Assembly (NCBI RefSeq): GCF_001594145.1
Contig: NZ_LVCF01000030.1
Coordinates: 1 to 64,000 of the forward strand
From: Branchiibius sp. NY16-3462-2
Lineage (GTDB): Bacteria; Actinomycetota; Actinomycetes; Actinomycetales; Dermatophilaceae
Direction of reading: 5' to 3'
DNA: 64,000 nt
The notes under the pieces are model-generated. The model was given only the letters and a program-made list of their open reading frames with translations. It did not search any database and was not told the DNA's origin. How positions within the stretch are numbered: position 1 is the stretch's first letter; each line of letters opens with the position of its first letter. Made by a program: the position numbers and the translations under genes. This document shows positions 41,955 to 50,145 of the stretch, piece by piece.

Positions 41955-43351
41955 GAAACCAGTGTGCTCGACCTGGCCGGCAGCACCTTCCGCAGACCCG
42001 CATAGACGCCCGCCGCGAGCAGGAACCCGACCAGGTAGGTGATGTCGCCGACCTGGGGGTGCGCCGAGGGGATCGGGCCGGTGTAGTTGGCCTGGTTGGA
42101 GAACAACCACACCGACACCACGATGCCGACCAGCATCGCAATGGGTCCGGCCCAGTTCTGCCAGCTGCGGTCCTGGGCAATGGCGGTGAAGTCGGCGCCG
42201 CGGTTCAGCCAGCGATCGGTGAGTACGACGCCCAGCCAGGGGCCGATCCAATAGGCGATGACCAGCAGGAAGTTCTCGTAGTTCTCGCCAGCGTTGTCCA
42301 CCCCGGCCAGCGCGAGGAAGAAGCCGAGGATGCCGAATCCGACCGCCACGAACGCCCGAGCCCGGTGCAAGGTGGTCCGGAACCCGATCGCCAACGCGGA
42401 CATCGCACCGGAGTAGATGTTGAGCGCGTTGGCACAGATCGCCCCGATCGCGATGCACAACAAGGTGAGCTTGCCCAGCCAGGTCGGCAGCAGGCCGGTG
42501 TAGACGCCCGGGTCCACCGCGGCTGACTTGCCAGCGGCGGACACCATTGCGGCACCGGCGGATTCGAGGACAACACAGGAGATCAGGATGCCGAGGCCGG
42601 CGAACATTCCTGCTCTCCGGCCGTTCGCTGGCGGCTGGTAGCGGGTGAAGTCGCTGGCGTAGGGGTTCCAGCCGCAGGCGTATCCGAAGGAAGCACCGGT
42701 CATGAGGAGGAAGGCGCCGACGCCGGGGGTGCCGCCGGTGCCGACGCCGGGGTGCGACTTGCCGAAAACGATGACCGCACCGATGACAAAGACCACCGCA
42801 AGAACCGGGAAGGCCCAGCGCTCGAACGCGTGGATCAGGTTGTAGCCGAGGAAGGCAACGGCCAACTGCAGGAGTACGACGATCGCCAGGGCCACGCCCT
42901 TGGCTAACCCTGGGATGAGCGCATGCAGCGCTAACGCTCCGCTGATGCTGTTCACCGCGAACCAGCCGATGCCGGCGATCACTGCGTTCAAACCGGCCGG
43001 CAGGATGTTGCCGAGGAAGCCGAATCCCGTTCGGGACAGGACCATTTGGCACAGTCCCGACTCCGGACCCCACGAAGACAGGACGGCGTGCGTGAGCGAG
43101 CCGAGCGCCGTACCCAGAATGATGGCGGCCACGGTCTGCCACAGGTTCAGGCCCCAGAACAGGGGGCCCAGGATCCCGACACCAATCGTCGCGAACTCCA
43201 TATTGGGCGACGTCCAGGTCCACAGCAGGTCGATGGGCCGGCCGTGCCGCTGGTCGGGCGGGATGACGTCCACACCGCCCGGCTCAATGGCCAGCACGTG
43301 GTGGCCATAGTCCTCGGCACTGATCGGATTGGTCTCGACGTCTGCGCTCAC
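41951..43351 (-). CDS. NCS1-family nucleobase permease
   Basis: A 466-residue 12-helix transporter of the purine/cytosine permease family (CodB type). It starts with a soluble N-terminus (residues 1-45) before helices such as ATIGVGILGPLFWGLNLWQT; the SGLCQMVLSRTGFGFLGN and FGYACGWNPYASDFTRY segments are family marks. It imports cytosine or a related base, likely with a cation. Start is the GTG at 43349-43351. With the overlapping deaminase it would supply uracil to the cell. Confidence 0.9.
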   Translation of the reverse strand: MSADVETNPISAEDYGHHVLAIEPGGVDVIPPDQRHGRPIDLLWTWTSPNMEFATIGVGILGPLFWGLNLWQTVAAIILGTALGSLTHAVLSSWGPESGLCQMVLSRTGFGFLGNILPAGLNAVIAGIGWFAVNSISGALALHALIPGLAKGVALAIVVLLQLAVAFLGYNLIHAFERWAFPVLAVVFVIGAVIVFGKSHPGVGTGGTPGVGAFLLMTGASFGYACGWNPYASDFTRYQPPANGRRAGMFAGLGILISCVVLESAGAAMVSAAGKSAAVDPGVYTGLLPTWLGKLTLLCIAIGAICANALNIYSGAMSALAIGFRTTLHRARAFVAVGFGILGFFLALAGVDNAGENYENFLLVIAYWIGPWLGVVLTDRWLNRGADFTAIAQDRSWQNWAGPIAMLVGIVVSVWLFSNQANYTGPIPSAHPQVGDITYLVGFLLAAGVYAGLRKVLPARSSTLVS

Positions 43352-43440
43352 CGATCCAGCATCCCGCCGAACGGGACGCTGGATCGAGCGCCAGACGTTA
43401 CGCGCACGTCAACATTTGCTGGGAGTTTGCTGGACGCGAC

Positions 43441-44517
43441 TCACAGGCCACGGCCGCTGGGCGACACCAGGATCTTGACCGCCGTCTCATTGCGGTTGAT
43501 CAGCGTGTCGAATCCTTCGTCGATGAGGTCGTCCAGACCGATCCGGCCGGTGATGAACGGTCCGAGGTCGACCTTGCCCTCCTCCACCAGCGCGATCGTG
43601 TCCGGGTGGGAGTTGACGTAGGCGATGGTGCCGCGCACGTCCAACTCCTTCAGCACGATGGCCTGCATGTCGAAACTGGCCCGCTTGCCCCAGATCGAGA
43701 CGTTGACCAGGACGCCGCGTGGCCGCAGCGCCTCGACGAGGGTGTCCAGCGCCGGTTGCACTGAAGTGCACTCGAACCCGACGTCCGCGCCCCGGCCGCC
43801 GGTCGCTTCACGGACCTTCGCAACGACGTCGTCGGCTCCGGGGTCGAGGACCAGCTTGGCCACACCCGTCTGCTCGGCACGTTCGCGTCGCAACCGGCTC
43901 GGCTCACTGATGATGACCGTGGCACCGAGGGCCGTGAGCACGGCGGAGGTGAGCAGCCCGATCGGTCCGGCACCGGTCACCAGGGCGACGTCGCCGGCCT
44001 TAACCCCGGAGCGGTCGGCGGCGTGGTAGCCCACCGACAGCGGTTCAAGCAGCGCGGCCTGGTCAAGCGGCACAGCGTCCGAAACCTTATGCGCCCAGCG
44101 CCGATTCACCACGATCTTCTCGGCGAGACCGCCGCCACCGCCGCCCAGACCGATGAAGTTCATGTCAGGAGACAGGTGGTAGTCGTCGCTCGTGGGGCCG
44201 GTGTCGACGTCGTCGTGCACGATGTAGGGCTCGACGACCACGTGATCGCCGGGTGACAGGTCCTCGACACCGTCGCCCACGGCGTACACCACGCCGGACA
44301 TCTCGTGCCCCAGGGTCACCGGCGCGGACTCCCCGCTGATCGGTTGCGGGTGGCCGGCCGGCGGGATGAAGATCGGCCCCTCGGCGTACTCGTGCAGATC
44401 GGTCCCGCAGATCCCGCACCAGGCGACATCGATGCCCACCTGCCCCGGCCCGACCTGCGGCTCGGGGATGTCCTCGATCCGGATGTCACCTCGGTCGTAG
44501 TAGCGCGCTGCCCTCAT
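43441..44517 (-). CDS. Zinc-dependent alcohol dehydrogenase, 2,3-butanediol-dehydrogenase type
   Basis: A 358-residue medium-chain dehydrogenase. The catalytic Zn ligands are CGICGTDLHEY and GHEMSGVV; the MNFIGLGGGGGGLAEKIVV segment in place of the structural four-Cys zinc site is the mark of the BdhA (R,R)-butanediol dehydrogenase group. The coenzyme turn is VTGAGPIGLLTS. It would oxidise a vicinal diol or acetoin-type substrate with NAD. An AAAGGAG site precedes the ATG. It diverges from ArsR, 146 bp away. Confidence 0.88.
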   Translation of the reverse strand: MRAARYYDRGDIRIEDIPEPQVGPGQVGIDVAWCGICGTDLHEYAEGPIFIPPAGHPQPISGESAPVTLGHEMSGVVYAVGDGVEDLSPGDHVVVEPYIVHDDVDTGPTSDDYHLSPDMNFIGLGGGGGGLAEKIVVNRRWAHKVSDAVPLDQAALLEPLSVGYHAADRSGVKAGDVALVTGAGPIGLLTSAVLTALGATVIISEPSRLRRERAEQTGVAKLVLDPGADDVVAKVREATGGRGADVGFECTSVQPALDTLVEALRPRGVLVNVSIWGKRASFDMQAIVLKELDVRGTIAYVNSHPDTIALVEEGKVDLGPFITGRIGLDDLIDEGFDTLINRNETAVKILVSPSGRGL

Positions 44518-44633
44518 CTCGACTCCTTTGTCGCACGGTGCGGACTCGGTCGGTCCTGCAACCGAGCGTGCTCGCAGCAGGTTTCGGGGGCCAGCGTTGC
44601 GTCACGTTGCATCGATTCTTACTTAGCCCTTGC

Positions 44634-44643
44634 GTTATATAAC
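44634..44643. promoter_or_regulatory. ArsR operator palindrome
   Basis: GTTATATAAC is a perfect 10-bp palindrome centred about 25 bp upstream of the ArsR start. It has the AT-rich core expected of ArsR/SmtB-type autorepressor sites. It probably represses the ArsR-AHSA1 pair. Confidence 0.6.
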
Positions 44644-44663
44644 TACATCGCTATGCTGGCAGA

Positions 44664-44987
44664 ATGGACAGCGCGCTGAGGGCTCTCGCCGACCCGCATC
44701 GCCGGGTCATGCTGGAGCGGCTGAGCCAGGGCCCGGCATCCGCCGGGGAACTTGGCGCACTACTGCCCATCTCCCAACCTGCTGCCTCCCGGCACCTCTC
44801 GGTGCTGCGCGACGCCGGACTCGTGGCTGTCGAGCACGAGGCCCAACGCCGGATCTACCGGTTACGCCCGGAGCCGATGGCCGAGATCGGCGACTGGCTC
44901 GGGCAGCGCCAGCGCGAGTGGGAACACCGCTTCGCGGCACTGCACACCGAAATTGCCCGAGGCAAGAAACAGAGGAAATCCCCATGA
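44664..44987 (+). CDS. ArsR-family regulator
   Basis: A 107-residue winged-helix repressor. LSQGPASAGELGALLPISQP and AASRHLSVLRDAGLVAVEHE form the recognition helix. Metal-binding Cys residues of classical ArsR proteins are absent, so the signal is probably not a metal; the ArsR-AHSA1 arrangement is common. Its stop overlaps the AHSA1 gene ATG by 4 bp (44984-44987). Confidence 0.92.
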   Translation: MDSALRALADPHRRVMLERLSQGPASAGELGALLPISQPAASRHLSVLRDAGLVAVEHEAQRRIYRLRPEPMAEIGDWLGQRQREWEHRFAALHTEIARGKKQRKSP

Positions 44988-45973
44988 GCACCATCACCCC
45001 CGCACTGCTCAGTTCGATCATCGAGTACGGCGATCGCGTGACTATCCGCGTCCAGGACGTCTACCCCACGAGCGTGACGGACCTGTGGGACGCGGTCACC
45101 GACCCGGCCCGCCTGGCCCGGTGGATCGCGACCGTGACCGGTGATCTGCGCGTCGGTGGCGAGGTCCACGTGACCTTCACCAGCAGTTGGGACGGGACCG
45201 GCGTCATCGAGTCGTGCGAGCCGCCGTACTCCTACTCCCTACGGATGGGGACCGAGCAGGAGTCCCGGATCGTCGTACGTCTGCAGGAGGAGGCGGGTGG
45301 CACGCGCCTGATCGTGGAGGACGCCGGCCTGCCCCGAGCCGAGCAACTCGCCCACGGCGCTGGCTGGCAGGTGCACCTGGAGGACCTCCAAGCGGCGGTT
45401 TCCGGCCAAGAGCCGGAGGCGTGGAAGCCCCGCTGGGAGGCGATGATGCCGACGTACGCCGCTGTGCTGGGTGAGCCGTCCAGCTCTCCTCGGTTGCTGG
45501 GGACGCTGCACTCCGACGGTTCGACTGGATCGATCCGACTGGAGGAACGCTTTGCGACCGACGTCGAAGACCTGTGGTCCGCCCTGACCGAGAAGGACCG
45601 GTTGGCCCGCTGGCTGGGCGAGTTCGAAGGCACGCTGGCCGTCGGAAACACCTACCGCTACAGGATGTTCGCCAGCGGAGCCGAAGGCGAGGACACGATC
45701 ACCGAGTGCGAACCGCCCCGCCGCTTCGTGACCACCAGCAGTGACGGTCGGGAGTCGGTCGAGGTCACGCTGACCCCCGACGGTGACGAGACCGTGCTCA
45801 CTGTCGAGCACCGCGGACTGCCTGCCAACATGGTCGCCGGCTACGGCGCGGGGACCCAGATTCACCTGGAGGACCTCGGCGCGTACGTCGCGGGGCTGGG
45901 TCGCTGCGACTCGGACGCTCGTATGGAAGTCCTCTACCCGGCGTACCAGGAACTGCCGGTCACCGGGGACTGA
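44984..45973 (+). CDS. Tandem AHSA1/SRPBCC domain protein
   Basis: A 329-residue protein with two homologous START-like domains, roughly residues 15-160 and 175-325. The repeats share closing motifs: WQVHLEDLQAAVSG in the first and TQIHLEDLGAYVAG in the second. Single-domain AHSA1 proteins are usual next to ArsR genes, so this is an internal duplication. The hydrophobic cavity would bind a small ligand. Its end overlaps the convergent TetR stop by 14 bp. Confidence 0.9.
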   Translation: MSTITPALLSSIIEYGDRVTIRVQDVYPTSVTDLWDAVTDPARLARWIATVTGDLRVGGEVHVTFTSSWDGTGVIESCEPPYSYSLRMGTEQESRIVVRLQEEAGGTRLIVEDAGLPRAEQLAHGAGWQVHLEDLQAAVSGQEPEAWKPRWEAMMPTYAAVLGEPSSSPRLLGTLHSDGSTGSIRLEERFATDVEDLWSALTEKDRLARWLGEFEGTLAVGNTYRYRMFASGAEGEDTITECEPPRRFVTTSSDGRESVEVTLTPDGDETVLTVEHRGLPANMVAGYGAGTQIHLEDLGAYVAGLGRCDSDARMEVLYPAYQELPVTGD

Positions 45974-46535
45974 CTGCGCTCACGATCAACGCGGCCAACT
46001 GGCGGTAGGCCTCCGCGTCGTCCAGACCCGTTCGCTCGCGCAGGTCGCCGGTCTGGATGGACTCCATCGTCTGCGCGGCGACTGCAGCGATGAAGTCTGC
46101 ATCAACGGCACGTTGCGCTGGGGCGGCGTCCTGGACCAGTTCACGCACCCGGTCAGCAGCGAAAGCCGTGTTCTGCGAATAGATTTCGCGGGCGGGTGCA
46201 AAGGCTTGCAAGTCGTCGTAGAACGCTGCCCCAGCCGGCTGCAACGCCCGGCCGATCGCTGACAGGTACGCATCGATCCGCTGCACCGGGTCGTCGACCG
46301 ATGCCAGGTCCGCCTCCACCTGGTCCGTCGCTCGCCGGAAGAAGGTGCGCAGCGCGGCCGCAATCAGTTGCTCCTTGCTGTCGGCCAGGTCGTAGAGCGT
46401 GGCTTTCGAGCACTGCAGCCGCTCGGCCAGATCAGCCACCGAGAACGCGGCGAAGCCCTCGGCGAGGAAGAGGTCGATCAGCCCGTCAAGGATCTGCTCC
46501 TGCCGGACCGACCGGCGGGGGTTGCGGCTGGCCAC
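45960..46535 (-). CDS. TetR-family regulator
   Basis: A 191-residue repressor. The helix-turn-helix reads ILDGLIDLFLAEGFAAFSVA with LAERLQCSKATLYDLADSKE; the C-terminal part is the helical ligand-binding domain. The GTG at 46533-46535 is preferred because it starts just upstream of the basic Arg-rich tail; the ATG at 46571 would put the palindrome inside the coding region. It diverges from the acyl-CoA dehydrogenase and likely controls it. Confidence 0.88.
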   Translation of the reverse strand: MASRNPRRSVRQEQILDGLIDLFLAEGFAAFSVADLAERLQCSKATLYDLADSKEQLIAAALRTFFRRATDQVEADLASVDDPVQRIDAYLSAIGRALQPAGAAFYDDLQAFAPAREIYSQNTAFAADRVRELVQDAAPAQRAVDADFIAAVAAQTMESIQTGDLRERTGLDDAEAYRQLAALIVSAVSPR

Positions 46536-46543
46536 GTTCTGAA

Positions 46544-46571
46544 GTGTACTGATAACAGAACTTGAGTACAC
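46544..46571. promoter_or_regulatory. TetR operator candidate
   Basis: GTGTACT at 46544-46550 and AGTACAC at 46565-46571 form an exact inverted repeat with a 14-bp spacer, located between the TetR start (GTG at 46535) and the acyl-CoA dehydrogenase start (46597). It is a good candidate for the TetR binding site. Confidence 0.55.
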
Positions 46572-46596
46572 CTATCCGAACTCCACTGGAGGAGTC

Positions 46597-47730
46597 ATGG
46601 CCGTCGAACGGCTGCTGGACGACGACGCGGCAGACCTGCTCGCACTGACCCAGGAGATCGCTGCCAAGGAGTTGGCGCCGTACGTCGATGAGGCCGAGCG
46701 CGAGGCGAGGTTCCCCCGGGAGGCCTTCCGGACGTTGGGCCGCGCAGGCTTGCTGGGGTTGCCCTACCCGGAGGAGTACGGCGGTGGCGGCCAGCCGTAC
46801 GAGGTCTACCTGCAAGTGGTCGAGGAGATCGCCACCGCGTGGGCGGCGGTCGGGGTCGGCATCAGCGTGCACGCGCTCAGCTGCTTCGGCCTCTTCCACG
46901 CCGGCACCGAAGACCAGAAACAACGCTGGCTTCCCGACATGCTGGGCGGCGAATTGCTCGGTGCCTATTGCCTTTCCGAGGCCCACGCCGGATCCGACCC
47001 GGCCGCGATGCGCACTACCGCGCGTCGTGAGGGCGACGAGTACGTGATCAACGGCGCGAAGGCGTGGACCACCCACGGCGGCGAGGCGGACTACTACAAG
47101 GTGATGGCCCGCGCCGATGAGGGCATCACCTGTTTCCTGGTGCCAGCGTCGACCGAGGGTCTGGTGGCCGATCCGCCGGAGAAGAAGATGGGCCTGATGA
47201 GTTCGACGACCGCAACGATGCGGTTCGACCAGGTGCGGGTTCCGGTGGAGCGGCGGCTCGGCGATGAGGGTCAGGGACTGTCGATCGCGCTCGCCGGGTT
47301 GGACAGCGGGCGCCTCGGGATCGCCGCCGTCGCAACAGGTGTCGCGCAGGCGGCGCTCAACGTGGCCGTGGCCTACGCCAAGGATCGCGAGGCCTTCGGC
47401 GTGCCGATCATCGACCACCAGGGGCTCTCTTTCCTGCTCGCCGACATGGCGGCGGCCGTCGAATCAGCACGTGCCACTTACCTTTTCGCCGCTCGGCTGC
47501 GTGATGCCGGGCGTCCGTTCTCACGTCAGGCATCGATCGCCAAACTGGTCGCGACGGACAACGCGATGCGGGTGACCACTGACGCCGTCCAGGTGCTCGG
47601 CGGTGCGGGCTACACCAAGGACTTCCCGGTCGAGCGCTACATGCGCGAGACCAAGGTGATGCAGATTTTCGAGGGAACCAACCAGATCCAGCGCCTGGTG
47701 ATCGGGCGCGATCTCAAGAAGAAGGGTTGA
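46597..47730 (+). CDS. Acyl-CoA dehydrogenase
   Basis: A 377-residue FAD flavoenzyme. Landmarks: LLGLPYPEEYGGGGQPYEVY, CLSEAHAGSDPAAMRTTARR (FAD-binding) and VLGGAGYTKDFPVERYMRET followed by IFEGTNQIQRL with the catalytic Glu in place. It removes two hydrogens from a short or medium acyl-CoA. A GGAGG Shine-Dalgarno precedes the ATG. It is followed 2 bp later by the SDR and by a VOC protein, one fatty acid or branched acid pathway under TetR control. Confidence 0.92.
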   Translation: MAVERLLDDDAADLLALTQEIAAKELAPYVDEAEREARFPREAFRTLGRAGLLGLPYPEEYGGGGQPYEVYLQVVEEIATAWAAVGVGISVHALSCFGLFHAGTEDQKQRWLPDMLGGELLGAYCLSEAHAGSDPAAMRTTARREGDEYVINGAKAWTTHGGEADYYKVMARADEGITCFLVPASTEGLVADPPEKKMGLMSSTTATMRFDQVRVPVERRLGDEGQGLSIALAGLDSGRLGIAAVATGVAQAALNVAVAYAKDREAFGVPIIDHQGLSFLLADMAAAVESARATYLFAARLRDAGRPFSRQASIAKLVATDNAMRVTTDAVQVLGGAGYTKDFPVERYMRETKVMQIFEGTNQIQRLVIGRDLKKKG

Positions 47731-47732
47731 AC

Positions 47733-48488
47733 ATGGAGCTTCAAGGTACGTCGGCCGTGGTCTCCGGTGGCGCGTCCGGACTGGGTGCCGCGACCGCTCG
47801 AGCGCTCGCCGGGAAAGGGGCTGCGGTGTTCGCACTCGATCTCCCCGCTTCCATTCAGAAGGCCGAAAAAGTCCAGGGCGTAACGCTTCTCGAGGCTGAC
47901 GTGACCAACCCCGAGCAGGTGCGGCAGGTGATCGCGTCGGCCGCGGAGTTCGCGCCGCTGCGGACGGCCGTCTCGTGCGCGGGCATCGGACCGCCGAAGC
48001 GGATTCTCAACCGGGAGGGTGTCGCGGACCTCGACCTGTTCTCACGGATCATCAACATCAACCTGATCGGCACCTTCACGGTGCTTGCCCTTGCGGCAGA
48101 GGCCATTTCGAAGACACCGGAGCTGGACCACGGTCAGCGCGGCGTCATCGTGAACACTGCGTCGATCGCCGCCTTCGAGGGCCAGATCGGCCAGGTCGCC
48201 TACGCCTCGTCCAAGGGGGGCGTGGTCGGGATGACGCTGCCGGCGGCACGCGACCTGGCGCAGTTCGGGATCCGGGTGAACACGATCGCTCCTGGGATCA
48301 TCGACACGCCGCTGCTCGCCAGCCTTGGTGACGAGGTCCGGGACTCACTTGCCGCGAACGTGCCCTTCCCCCACCGCCTCGGCCAGCCGGAGGAGTACGC
48401 ACGCCTGGTGACGATGATCGTCGAGCACGACTACCTCAACGGCGAGACGATCCGGATGGACGGCGCGCTGCGGATGGCGCCGCGCTAG
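47733..48488 (+). CDS. Short-chain dehydrogenase, 3-hydroxyacyl-CoA dehydrogenase type II-like
   Basis: A 251-residue SDR. NAD motif GGASGLGAATARAL, DVTN motif LEADVTNPEQ, catalytic Ser in VNTASIAAFEG, and YASSKGGVVGM with Tyr and Lys; the ending EEYARLVTMIVEHDYLNGET is that of HSD10/type II 3-hydroxyacyl-CoA dehydrogenases. It would oxidise a 3-hydroxyacyl-CoA, the step after the upstream dehydrogenase (though an enoyl-CoA hydratase is not in this operon). ATG at 47733 follows AGAAGGG; a TTG at 47727 is the earlier alternative. Confidence 0.9.
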   Translation: MELQGTSAVVSGGASGLGAATARALAGKGAAVFALDLPASIQKAEKVQGVTLLEADVTNPEQVRQVIASAAEFAPLRTAVSCAGIGPPKRILNREGVADLDLFSRIININLIGTFTVLALAAEAISKTPELDHGQRGVIVNTASIAAFEGQIGQVAYASSKGGVVGMTLPAARDLAQFGIRVNTIAPGIIDTPLLASLGDEVRDSLAANVPFPHRLGQPEEYARLVTMIVEHDYLNGETIRMDGALRMAPR

Positions 48489-48498
48489 ACATAGACAC

Positions 48499-48897
48499 AT
48501 GACGTCCTTCATTTCGCACACCACCGTCGACTGCCGCAATGCCTACGAGCTCTCGGAGTTCTGGAAGCAGGTGCTCGGTTACGTTGACGTTGCGGACGAT
48601 CCGAACGAGCCAGGGCACGAAGAGTGCATGATCCTCGACCCGGAGACCGACCACCACGTCCTGTTCATCGAGGTCCCCGAGGCCAAGACCGGCAAGAACC
48701 GGCTGCACTTCGACCTCATGCCGCATGACGGTAGTCGGGACATCGAGATCGAGCGGGTCATTGCGCTGGGTGCCACGATCGTGGACGACCTGCGCGAACC
48801 CTCCGGAAAGGGCTGGGCAGTCCTGGCCGACCCGGAGGGCAACGAGTTCTGCATCCTGCGCAACCAGAGGGAGCGTAACCAGCAGACGGCTGGTTAG
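48499..48897 (+). CDS. VOC-family (glyoxalase-like) protein
   Basis: A 132-residue vicinal-oxygen-chelate fold protein with two beta-alpha-beta-beta-beta modules: ISHTTVDCRNAYELSEFWKQ and RLHFDLMPHDGS, ending ADPEGNEFCILRN. A divalent-metal site is likely from the His and Glu positions. It can be a dioxygenase, glyoxalase or resistance protein. It is 10 bp after the SDR and overlaps the convergent reductase stop by 4 bp. Confidence 0.9.
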   Translation: MTSFISHTTVDCRNAYELSEFWKQVLGYVDVADDPNEPGHEECMILDPETDHHVLFIEVPEAKTGKNRLHFDLMPHDGSRDIEIERVIALGATIVDDLREPSGKGWAVLADPEGNEFCILRNQRERNQQTAG

Positions 48898-49394
48898 TCA
48901 GCGTCGGAAGCCGACAAGACGATAACGGGGATGCGCCTTCCACCGGTGCGATCGGCGTACTTTGCCCGGGCTGGGTAGGTCTGAAGATCCAACTGCCACA
49001 GACGCTCTCGCTCGTCTCCGGTCGCCTCGTAGGCGACCATCGGGACCGACTCGCCCGCATGGGTCACGGTGCATTGGGGGTGGGCGCGCAGGTTGTAGTA
49101 CCACGCCGGGTTCTGGTGCTGACCGAAGTTGGACGCCAGGACGACCAGCCGATCACCGTCGGGTACGGCGACCAGAGGCATCGTGCGCGGCTCACCTGAC
49201 CGTGCGCCGGTAGTGGTCAGTTCGATGATCGGCAGTCCGGTGAGCAAGCCGGTCACCGAGGTCTTGCCGCCGGTGCGCTGCAGCAAAGGGTTGTCGACAC
49301 GGTGCAGGACGCGCGCGAAGACCCAGGCCATCGGCTTGATTCCGCCAAGTTGTCTGCACGCCTTCTGGGCCGCGTTAGCCTCATCGAAACGCAT
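48894..49394 (-). CDS. F420-dependent Ddn-type nitroreductase family protein
   Basis: A 166-residue split-barrel protein of the deazaflavin-dependent oxidoreductase family. IIELTTTGARSGEPRTMPLV and DRLVVLASNFGQHQNPAWYY are the F420 and substrate-binding signatures, with NLRAHPQCTV following. It would use reduced coenzyme F420 to reduce a quinone or other acceptor. It implies the cell makes F420. It appears monocistronic and diverges from the DUF2500-like gene. Confidence 0.92.
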   Translation of the reverse strand: MRFDEANAAQKACRQLGGIKPMAWVFARVLHRVDNPLLQRTGGKTSVTGLLTGLPIIELTTTGARSGEPRTMPLVAVPDGDRLVVLASNFGQHQNPAWYYNLRAHPQCTVTHAGESVPMVAYEATGDERERLWQLDLQTYPARAKYADRTGGRRIPVIVLSASDAD

Positions 49395-49438
49395 CCGGTC
49401 ACGATAGACCGGTGTCTACGGCTGGGGGCAGAGAAGTC

Positions 49439-49930
49439 ATGAACAACACCGGTTTGCCAACCGATCCGGGGGTTGATTTCGGGTCTCCCCTCGATCCAAG
49501 TTCCGACTCGTTCGGCGGTTTCGGGATACCCGGTTGGTTTGTCGCCGTTTTCGCACTCGTCGCCCTCAGCATCGTGGGTCTGATTGCGCTCATGGTGATC
49601 CGGGGAATTCGGGAAGCGGCAGCGCCACGGATCAACGGACAAGGTCGCGTCGTCGCCAAAAGGACTCGCGTCGGCGGCGGCAGTCCGGCCACCGTCATCG
49701 GAGGCGGCGCACCGATGACCGGGGTCGCTGGCGGCCCAGTGACGACAGGTATGCCGATGGGCGGCACGAGCGCGTCGACCTGGTACTACGTGACGATCGA
49801 GGATTCGGTCGGCAACCGCAAGGAATGGCATGTCTCGGGCCAGCTGTATGGCCTAGTGGCCGAGGGTGATTGGGGACAGACGGTGACCAAAGGGACCCGG
49901 CTGATTGAGTTCAACCGGAGAATGGGCTAA
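49439..49930 (+). CDS. DUF2500-like membrane protein
   Basis: A 163-residue protein with one transmembrane helix (GWFVAVFALVALSIVGLIAL, residues 33-55) and a C-terminal domain containing RVVAKRTRVGGG, STWYYVTIEDSVGNRKEWHV and GQLYGLVAEGDWGQTVTKGT, which matches DUF2500 (YhhM-like) proteins. A Gly/Met-rich segment links the two. The ATG at 49439 fits a GAGAAG site upstream; a GTG at 49412 is an earlier option. Role unknown. Confidence 0.75.
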   Translation: MNNTGLPTDPGVDFGSPLDPSSDSFGGFGIPGWFVAVFALVALSIVGLIALMVIRGIREAAAPRINGQGRVVAKRTRVGGGSPATVIGGGAPMTGVAGGPVTTGMPMGGTSASTWYYVTIEDSVGNRKEWHVSGQLYGLVAEGDWGQTVTKGTRLIEFNRRMG

Positions 49931-50145
49931 CACCCCGCCGCGGGTGCCAGCACGTCTGCCCGAGATGAGCAACGGGGCGATCGTCGCGGTGCTTGCCTGG
50001 CCGGGATCAGCGCGGCAACCGCACCTTCGACCCGGCCCTGATCCAGACCACCGCGATCTACTAGCCCGACTTAGACCCCGGGCCGGCCACGGCAAAACCC
50101 CCGGGCCATCAACGGTCCGAGGGCCTCGCAGGTAGTCAGTTTTAA

